A stretch of 64,000 bases of DNA from Neisseriaceae bacterium TC5R-5. Lineage in GTDB: Bacteria > Pseudomonadota > Gammaproteobacteria > Burkholderiales > Chromobacteriaceae. Within the stretch, counting starts at the first letter, position 1. Every line of letters begins with the position of its first letter. The notes below the pieces were generated by a model. That model made no database searches. It was given only the letters and a program-made list of their open reading frames with translations, and was not told where the DNA came from. Positions 58,528 to 64,000 of the stretch are shown in pieces. The DNA is taken from NCBI GenBank assembly GCA_020830965.2, contig JACCFC020000006.1, positions 62,001-126,000 of the forward strand, read 5' to 3'. A program made the position numbers and the translations under genes.

Positions 58528-59078
58528 ATCTCTCTCACATGCTGTAGGGCGTTATTGGTGTCAGAGCCGGCTTCGGGTATGAGTCAAAGCAGCGCTGACA
58601 GGCTGTGTAAGTGAATGAATGAGCTCTGGATTAAGAACCGCTAACAAAACCGCTGCTACTAGGCTGCGCCAGCTGTTGATGCCGGTACACCTTGTTGTAG
58701 ACATTGTGCTGAGTTTTGTTAGCGGCTCTAAAGTCATTAAATTTAAGATAAGCAATTGAAGACAGTTTTAAAGTGTAGTCTGCCTGTAGCTATTTGATTT
58801 TTTGGATAATTATATACCAAAAACATAGAAATGGCTAAGATGTTGATTTTTATGGCATTCTACATCCTGACGGAATGTCAGGTAAAATACCCGCGGTTTT
58901 ATACCTGAGTGCTTTGCTTGACCCTTGTGTAAAACTTGCACCTTGCACCGTTGATTGACTGTTTTGCTAATCAGCGAGACAGCAATGAAAGGTAAGGTCA
59001 ATCTCTTTGTCAGGCTTGATCTTGCCTGTAGACTGACCCGAGTTCCCTCTATCTAAAGATAAACAGAAATACCGCCCA
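58528..59078. other. Intergenic region between gdhB and aotJ
   Basis: Holds the divergent promoters and MITE-like copy 4. A 17-base palindrome, CCTGACGGAATGTCAGG, lies at 58866-58882, and TGTCAGG recurs near 59008. Both could be sites for a regulator such as ArgR, but I cannot match them firmly to its consensus. Confidence 0.4.
58631..58731 (+). repeat. MITE-like repeat, copy 4 (diverged interior)
   Basis: A 101-base element with well-kept inverted ends, AAGAACCGCTAACAAAACC at the left and GTTTTGTTAGCGGCTCTA at the right. The interior is not clearly alignable with copies 1-3. It sits about 100 bases upstream of gdhB, in its promoter region. Confidence 0.65.
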
Positions 59079-59843
59079 ATGAAAAAATTTTTGCTTGCTA
59101 CTGCTGCTATCGCCACATTTACCGGTTTCACTGCTCAGGCAGAAACCTTGCGTATAGGTGTCGATCTTAATTACGCGCCTTTCTCCAAGTTAGGTACCGA
59201 TGGTAAGCCGCAAGGTTTTGATATTGATATCGCTAATAGCTTATGTCATGCGATGAAAGTCACGTGCAAGATTGTGCCGCAAGACTGGGATGGTTTAATC
59301 CCTGCGCTGAACGCCAATAAATTTGATGCCATCATCGCGTCAATGCAAATTACCGATGAGCGTAAAAAAGCGGTCGATTTTTCCAATAAGTACTACAACA
59401 TTCCCAGCCGTATTGTGGCCAAAGCGGGTACGCCGGTCGACCAAAACAGTTTCAAAGGTAAAAAAATTGGTGTGCTGCGTGCCAGTACGCAGGAAAAGTT
59501 TGCCAAAAACTATTGGGGTAAGCAGGGTGCGAATATCGTAGCCTATGCCAAGTCACCAGAGTCTTTTCTTGATTTGAAGTCTGGCCGCTTGGATGCCGTC
59601 TTTGTCGATGGCGCAGTGGGGGATTATGAGTTTCTTAGAACGCCTAATGGCAAGGGTTATACCTTTGTCGGGCCTAACTACACTGATGTAAAATACTTTG
59701 GCTTGGGTGCCGGCGTGGCGGTTAAAAAAGGTAATAAGGCGCTGCTGGACCGTTTTAATAAGGCGATTCAGCAGATTCGTCAGGACGGCAGTTACAAGAA
59801 AGTGCAGGACAAGTATTTTAATTTTGATGTGTACGGCGGTTAA
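59079..59843 (+). CDS. aotJ: Arginine/basic amino acid ABC transporter, substrate-binding protein
   Basis: Periplasmic binding protein of 254 residues with a clear signal peptide (MKKFLLATAAIATFTGFTAQA, cleaved before ETLRIG). The LAO/HisJ-type fold is shown by LRIGVDLNYAPFSKLGTDGKPQGFDIDIANSLC, QDWDGLIPALNANKFDAIIASM and the recognisable TDERKKAVDFSNKYY motif. Together with the two permeases, ATPase and AraC-type ArgR downstream it matches the Pseudomonas aot system for arginine/ornithine; histidine or lysine as ligand cannot be excluded. Confidence 0.85.
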   Translation: MKKFLLATAAIATFTGFTAQAETLRIGVDLNYAPFSKLGTDGKPQGFDIDIANSLCHAMKVTCKIVPQDWDGLIPALNANKFDAIIASMQITDERKKAVDFSNKYYNIPSRIVAKAGTPVDQNSFKGKKIGVLRASTQEKFAKNYWGKQGANIVAYAKSPESFLDLKSGRLDAVFVDGAVGDYEFLRTPNGKGYTFVGPNYTDVKYFGLGAGVAVKKGNKALLDRFNKAIQQIRQDGSYKKVQDKYFNFDVYGG

Positions 59844-59893
59844 TTCCCGCTCAAGTGGCTAGCTGCAAGCTGTTTGCTAGCATGACGAGCGCT

Positions 59894-59928
59894 TTCCCCG
59901 ACTCGCTGGTTTTGGGTCGGGGAATTTG
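59894..59928 (+). terminator. Hairpin between aotJ and aotQ
   Basis: TTCCCCGAC at 59894-59902 pairs with GTCGGGGAA at 59916-59924, then TTTG. It probably limits read-through or protects the aotJ message, giving an excess of binding protein over permease. Confidence 0.65.
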
Positions 59929-60016
59929 TTTATGACTGATCACGCCAGCGAGCCTAGGTTTGCGGCCGGTGTATTTGCAGGGCGGCTGGTGTTCAGGCTC
60001 TGTCCAAGGTGGGCAT

Positions 60017-60706
60017 ATGTTTTTACAGGGTTATTTCCCCAGTATTTTGCAAGGCACGCTGCTGACTTTACAGTTAGCCGGCCTAGCTTTGCTGGTAGCG
60101 ATCATTTTGGGGCTGATAGGGGCTTTGCTGAAGGCTTCCTCTTCTAAGTTATTGGTTTTGCTGGCTGATCTCTATTCCACGGTGGTACGTGGTGTTCCCG
60201 ATCTCGTCTGGATGTTTTTACTGTTTTTTGGTGTGCAGATGCTGATTAATGATGCCTGCGCCCGTTTGGGCTGGCCCAGTCCGAATATCGACCCGTTCTC
60301 TGCCGGTGTCTTGACCTTGGGCTTTATCTTCGGTGCTTATATGACCGAGACTTTCTGCGGAGCGATGATGGCGGTGCCGCATGGACAATACGAAGCCGGG
60401 CTGGCCTATGGGATGAGCCGTATGCGGGCATTCTTCCGCATCATTTTGCCGCAGATGGTGCGCTTTGCGCTGCCGAGCTTTTCGAATAATTGGCTGGTGC
60501 TGGTGAAGTCCACCGCGCTGGTGTCGGTGATTGGGCTGAATGACGTGATGTATCGGGCCGATGCTGCCAAGGCGGCCACTCAGCAGCCGTTTACGGTGTA
60601 TGTCGTTGTCGGCCTGTTATTTTTATTGATTACCGGCCTGTCCCATATCTTGCTGAGCGCGGTAGAGAAACGTTACTCACTCGGGGTGAAAAAGGGAGCC
60701 TTATGA
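60017..60706 (+). CDS. aotQ: Basic amino acid ABC transporter permease (HisQ/ArtQ type)
   Basis: Inner-membrane permease of 229 residues with about five transmembrane helices. The first is ILQGTLLTLQLAGLALLVAIILGLIGALL, and the cytoplasmic EAA loop is YEAGLAYGMSRMRAFFRIILPQ, near residue 122. An upstream in-frame ATG at 59960 is rejected; AAGGTGGG at 60006-60013 fits the ATG at 60017. The stop overlaps the next permease start by four bases. Confidence 0.88.
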   Translation: MFLQGYFPSILQGTLLTLQLAGLALLVAIILGLIGALLKASSSKLLVLLADLYSTVVRGVPDLVWMFLLFFGVQMLINDACARLGWPSPNIDPFSAGVLTLGFIFGAYMTETFCGAMMAVPHGQYEAGLAYGMSRMRAFFRIILPQMVRFALPSFSNNWLVLVKSTALVSVIGLNDVMYRADAAKAATQQPFTVYVVVGLLFLLITGLSHILLSAVEKRYSLGVKKGAL

Positions 60707-61434
60707 TTGATTGGCAATTGATGCTGGACAAGCTGCCCTTTTTTCTCGGTGGCGGCGATGGGCAAGCAATTTTCAGCAGCAGCGATGGCCTGCTGCTGAC
60801 TTTGCAGCTATTAGGGCTGGCTTTGCTGTTTGGCTTGTTATTGGCTATTCCGATGGCGTTGATGACGGTTTCAAATAAACGGCTGCTGGTCTGGCCGGTA
60901 CAGGTATATAGCTATTTATTTCGCGGTACACCTCTGCTGGTGCAGTTATTTATTATTTATTACGGCCTGGCTCAGTTTGACTGGGTGCGGCATAGCTGGG
61001 CGTGGAATTATTTGCAGGAGGCGTATTTTTGCGCCTTGCTGGCGTTTACCCTCAATACGGCAGCGTATACCACGGAAATCATTGCCGGACAGATTCGTCA
61101 GACCCACTGGGGTGAGCTGGAAGCTGCCCAGGCTTTGGGGATGAGTAAATGGCTGATGATGCGTCGTATCGTGCTGCCCGCTGCGCTGCGGCGGGCATTG
61201 CCTGCCTATAGCAACGAAATCATCATGATGCTGCAAAGCACGGCGATTGCCGGCCTGATTACCCTGGCGGATTTAACCGGGGTTGCCCGCCGTATTTATA
61301 GTGATAGTTATGTGGCGTTTGAGCCTTTCTTGATTGCGGCAGCCTTCTATCTGCTTCTGACTTTTGTACTGGTCTGGATCATGAAAAGAGCGGAGAAGCG
61401 CTGGCTGGCGTATTTGGCACCGCGCAAGCATTGA
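60703..61434 (+). CDS. aotM: Basic amino acid ABC transporter permease (HisM/ArtM type)
   Basis: Second permease subunit (243 aa), with about five membrane helices and the EAA loop ELEAAQALGMSKWLMMRRIVLPAALRRALP near residue 145. TLQLLGLALLFGLLLAIPMALM and VQVYSYLFRGTPLLVQLFIIYYG are typical of the His/Glu/Gln/Arg transporter permease family. It forms the heterodimeric channel with AotQ. ATGA overlap with aotQ indicates translational coupling. Confidence 0.88.
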   Translation: MIDWQLMLDKLPFFLGGGDGQAIFSSSDGLLLTLQLLGLALLFGLLLAIPMALMTVSNKRLLVWPVQVYSYLFRGTPLLVQLFIIYYGLAQFDWVRHSWAWNYLQEAYFCALLAFTLNTAAYTTEIIAGQIRQTHWGELEAAQALGMSKWLMMRRIVLPAALRRALPAYSNEIIMMLQSTAIAGLITLADLTGVARRIYSDSYVAFEPFLIAAAFYLLLTFVLVWIMKRAEKRWLAYLAPRKH

Positions 61435-61455
61435 GCTTGCCAAAGGAAATCTGTG

Positions 61456-62235
61456 ATGAATCCCCCCCATCTTCAGCTCAAAGTGAGTGAGCTGTATAAA
61501 AGTTACGGTGCCCACGAGGTGCTCAGTGGTGTCTCCCTTACCGCCCATGCCGGTGATGTGATCAGTATTATCGGGTCTTCCGGTTCCGGTAAAAGTACTT
61601 TTCTGCGCTGTATCAATTTGCTGGAACAGCCGCAGCGGGGGCAGATTTTTGCCGCCGGTGAGGAACTTAAATTGGTGCCTGACCGTAAAACCGGTAATTT
61701 GATGGCCGCAGATAACAGACAGTTGGCGCGTATTCGTACCCGTCTGGCCATGGTGTTTCAGCACTTTAATTTATGGGCGCATATGACGGTGCTGGAAAAT
61801 ATTATTGAGGCACCGGTGCACGTACTGGGGTTGGCACGTGATGAGGCTAGGCAGCGTGCCCGTGCTTATTTGCAAAAAGTGGGCTTGCAGGGGGTTGAAG
61901 ATAAATATCCGGCTCATCTGTCCGGTGGTCAGCAGCAGCGGGTGGCGATTGCACGCGCTTTGGCGATGGAACCGGAAGTGATGTTGTTTGATGAGCCTAC
62001 CTCGGCCTTAGATCCGGAACTGGTGGGTGAGGTGCTGCGAGTCATGAAGGATCTGGCGCAGGAGGGGCGCACCATGGTGGTGGTAACCCATGAAATGGGC
62101 TTTGCTCGTGAGGTTTCCAACCATCTTATTTTCCTGCATCAAGGCAAGATTGAAGAGCAAGGTCACCCGCAGCAGGTGCTGCTGAATCCAAGAAGTGAGC
62201 GTCTTTTGCAATTTCTTTCGGGAAATTTAAAATAA
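61456..62235 (+). CDS. aotP: Basic amino acid ABC transporter ATPase (HisP/AotP type)
   Basis: Nucleotide-binding subunit of 259 residues. Walker A is [11 protein letters not shown] near residue 40, the Q-loop lies in [20 protein letters not shown], the signature is [15 protein letters not shown] near 155, Walker B is [14 protein letters not shown], and the switch histidine is in VVTHEMGFA. This is the HisP subclass. AAGGAAAT at 61442-61449 favours the ATG at 61456 over the GTG at 61453. The aotO gene of the Pseudomonas operon is absent. Confidence 0.9.
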   Translation: MNPPHLQLKVSELYKSYGAHEVLSGVSLTAHAGDVISIIGSSGSGKSTFLRCINLLEQPQRGQIFAAGEELKLVPDRKTGNLMAADNRQLARIRTRLAMVFQHFNLWAHMTVLENIIEAPVHVLGLARDEARQRARAYLQKVGLQGVEDKYPAHLSGGQQQRVAIARALAMEPEVMLFDEPTSALDPELVGEVLRVMKDLAQEGRTMVVVTHEMGFAREVSNHLIFLHQGKIEEQGHPQQVLLNPRSERLLQFLSGNLK

Positions 62236-62259
62236 AATCATACAATTAACAGTAAGCCG

Positions 62260-62300
62260 CAAGGCCATGTCAGATGCTTATCGGACATGGCCTTGTTTTT
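62260..62300 (+). terminator. Terminator between aotP and argR
   Basis: CAAGGCCATGTC at 62260-62271 pairs perfectly with GACATGGCCTTG at 62284-62295, followed by five T. It should end most aotJQMP transcripts; argR may be reached by read-through or its own promoter. Confidence 0.88.
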
Positions 62301-62327
62301 GTGATGATCAACCAACGATGAAGATCA

Positions 62328-63314
62328 ATGGATCAGCTATCACGCTTTACTGCTACTTTACGTTATGGTTTTCTGCTGTTGCCACAGGCATCAATGGCTG
62401 ATCTGGCGATTGCGATTGAGGTATTGTTACAGGCAAATCGGTTGGCGGGTCGGGCGCTGTACCAGACTTTGCTGCTGACGCTGGATGGTCAGCCGGCCAA
62501 ACTCTCCAACGGCGTTGAACTCAAAGTGGACTGTGCACTAAGTAGTTGCCCCGAGCTTGATTGCTTATTGTTATTGAGCGATAGCATCAGTCCCGGCTTT
62601 GATTCTGAGAGCCTTAGTGCTGGCATTGGCCGTTATCAATCGGCGCAGATCAAACTGGGCGGTATCGGTTGCGGCAGTTTCTGGCTGGCTCATGCTGGTT
62701 ATCTTAATCAGCGACGGGCAACGATTCACTGGCGTGAAATCAGTCGTTTTGCCGAGGCCAGCGAGGAGGTGATTGTGTCATCCAATTTATACGAGGTGGA
62801 TGCCCAGCGACTGACTTGTCCTGGCGGTGCGGCGACTTTTGATTTTATGCTGGCCCAGGTGGGCGAGCGGCAGGAGCGTGAGTTTATCGCCCAGCTTTCC
62901 GAACAGTTCACCATGGAGCGGATTCGCTCCGGGCAGGAGCGCCAGCGTATTCCGCTGGCTTCCCGTTTTGGGGCCAGCCAGCCAAAGCTGACCGAGGCGG
63001 TACGTCTAATGGAGGCGAATATTGCCGAGCCTTTGTCCACCGACGATATCGCCCATTATGTTGGTTTCTCCCGGCGCCAGCTTGAGCGCTTATTCAAGCA
63101 GTATCTGCAAACGGTGCCATCCAAATATTATTTGGAACTACGCTTAAACCGCGCCAAACAACTATTGCAACAAAGTAGTAAACCTATTATCCAGATTGCC
63201 CAAGATTGTGGTTTTGCCAGTGGCCCTCATTTTTCCAGTAGCTATCGTAATCATTTTCGTCTGACACCGAGTCAAGAACGTATGCACATTAGTAGATTGA
63301 CTGCTGCTAAGTAG
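62328..63314 (+). CDS. argR: AraC-family transcriptional regulator ArgR
   Basis: Regulator of 328 residues with an N-terminal DJ-1/PfpI-like glutaminase-fold domain (about 10-190, including GGIGCGSFWLAHAGYL and LTCPGGAATFDFMLAQ). A C-terminal AraC helix-turn-helix pair follows (LSTDDIAHYVGFSRRQLERLFKQYL and IIQIAQDCGFASGPHFSSSYRNHF). The C-terminal half closely resembles Pseudomonas ArgR, including QRIPLASRFGASQPKLTEAV before the HTH. That protein activates aot, arginine catabolism and gdhB in response to arginine. Position after aotP matches the Pseudomonas order. Confidence 0.86.
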   Translation: MDQLSRFTATLRYGFLLLPQASMADLAIAIEVLLQANRLAGRALYQTLLLTLDGQPAKLSNGVELKVDCALSSCPELDCLLLLSDSISPGFDSESLSAGIGRYQSAQIKLGGIGCGSFWLAHAGYLNQRRATIHWREISRFAEASEEVIVSSNLYEVDAQRLTCPGGAATFDFMLAQVGERQEREFIAQLSEQFTMERIRSGQERQRIPLASRFGASQPKLTEAVRLMEANIAEPLSTDDIAHYVGFSRRQLERLFKQYLQTVPSKYYLELRLNRAKQLLQQSSKPIIQIAQDCGFASGPHFSSSYRNHFRLTPSQERMHISRLTAAK

Positions 63315-63486
63315 TTGGCTACCAACGATCTCGGTTTCTGAAGCAGCAGTGTGTCTGGTGCATAAGGTGGTGGCGCAAGGGCTTGTTGCCCTGCCTTGTG
63401 AGGCTCATTTGGATTAATGTGTTAATTTTTCTGCTTTGCTTCTAATCAAAAAGATTTTTTCTTACAGTAGCGCAATTTAAGGTTGA

Positions 63487-64000
63487 ATGATGCCGTCCAC
63501 CCCTGCCGTTTTATCGGTATCTGAATCTGTTCCTGTTATGCCTAGCTGGCTGGTATTTTTCCTGGCCTGTGTTTGCGGTCTGATTGTTGCCAATATCTAT
63601 TATGCCCAGCCGCTGATTGGCCCCATTGCGCGGACGCTGGGTATGAGTGCCTCTGCCGCCGGTTTAATTGTGACGTTGACACAGCTAGGTTATGTGGTGG
63701 GGCTATTGTTTCTTGTGCCGCTGGGTGACCTGTTTGAAAATCGTAAACTAGCGATTACCGTCATGTCAGTGAGTGCTGTTGGCTTGCTAGCGTGCAGCCT
63801 GGCATCTAGCCCGGGCTTATTTCTAGGCGCCTCATTGCTGGTGGGTTTAGGTTCAGTCACCGTGCAGATTCTGGTGCCCTATGCTGCGCATCTGGCTCCA
63901 GAGGCCATGCGTGGGCGTGTGGTGGGGAATGTGATGAGCGGCCTGATGCTGGGAATTATGCTGTCCAGGCCCGTTGCCAGCTTCATTACCGACTTGAGTT
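63487..64000 (+). CDS. MFS transporter, N-terminal part (runs off the window)
   Basis: About 171 codons are visible to the edge. After an N-terminal polar stretch of 20 residues come helices such as WLVFFLACVCGLIVANIYYAQPLIGPIA, AGLIVTLTQLGYVVGLLFLVPLGDLFENRKL (the conserved loop between helices 2 and 3) and GLLACSLASSPGLFLGASLLVGL. YYAQPLIGPIA is typical of an MFS drug/small-molecule exporter subgroup. ATG codons at 63487 and 63490 are both possible starts. Substrate not assignable. Confidence 0.85.
   Translation, partial: MMPSTPAVLSVSESVPVMPSWLVFFLACVCGLIVANIYYAQPLIGPIARTLGMSASAAGLIVTLTQLGYVVGLLFLVPLGDLFENRKLAITVMSVSAVGLLACSLASSPGLFLGASLLVGLGSVTVQILVPYAAHLAPEAMRGRVVGNVMSGLMLGIMLSRPVASFITDLS

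Overview
The window looks like chromosomal DNA of a betaproteobacterium of roughly 50% GC (judged by eye), most likely in or near the Neisseriales. Supporting traits are an NAD-glutamate dehydrogenase of about 1600 residues, a long LigA with extra sequence before its BRCT domain, a tRNA adenosine deaminase with a TfoX-C-like N-terminal domain, a short CcoN with a CcoNOQP-CcoG-FixH cluster, and ZipA next to LigA. Genus cannot be decided from sequence alone. I see no rRNA, tRNA, CRISPR array, prophage or intact insertion sequence.

Layout. 0.0-0.9 kb: edge of a SprA-type metalloprotease gene and a hotdog thioesterase. 1.0-11.0 kb: an aromatic catabolic island, pcaIJFD, catR divergent from catBCA, then benABC. 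Together these take benzoate to succinyl-CoA and acetyl-CoA by the catechol branch, but benD is missing. BenM/CatM-type operators (ATAC-N7-GTAT) lie between catR and catB and also before pcaI. 11.4-25.7 kb: mainly minus-strand housekeeping genes: a methyltransferase, DUF2721, L,D-transpeptidase, tadA, hpt, galU, a TPR/glycosyltransferase-like protein, ligA and zipA. These are followed by a plus-strand marR gene with two operator-like palindromes, an EAL/HDOD protein, aroC and a 2OG oxygenase. 25.7-30.2 kb: pepN and an M61 PDZ peptidase.

30.3-35.9 kb: the cbb3 oxidase operon ccoNOQP with ccoG and fixH, preceded by a well-placed FNR/ANR-type promoter. 35.9-39.7 kb: a four-gene set (YdjC-type deacetylase, GtrA, GT2 and ArnT-like GT39) that resembles the lipid A hexosamine pathways of Francisella and Bordetella. 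39.9-42.0 kb: phoBR with a PHO box. 42.1-45.5 kb: a 916-residue sensor kinase convergent with a regulator having an N-terminal MerR/excisionase-like helix-turn-helix and a C-terminal receiver. 45.8-47.9 kb: rfbBD and a possible 47-residue ORF. 48.2-53.4 kb: relA and the deoxynucleoside salvage genes deoC, deoB and deoD.

53.5-63.3 kb: a candidate small RNA (about 53526-53630), gdhB, and an arginine/basic amino acid ABC transporter (aotJQMP) followed by an AraC-family ArgR. This groups an amino-acid uptake system, a regulator and a catabolic dehydrogenase that are functionally linked in Pseudomonas. The window ends inside an MFS transporter gene. Four intergenic MITE-like repeats with GAGCCGCTAACAAAACC-type inverted termini are scattered through the second half and the 14 kb region.
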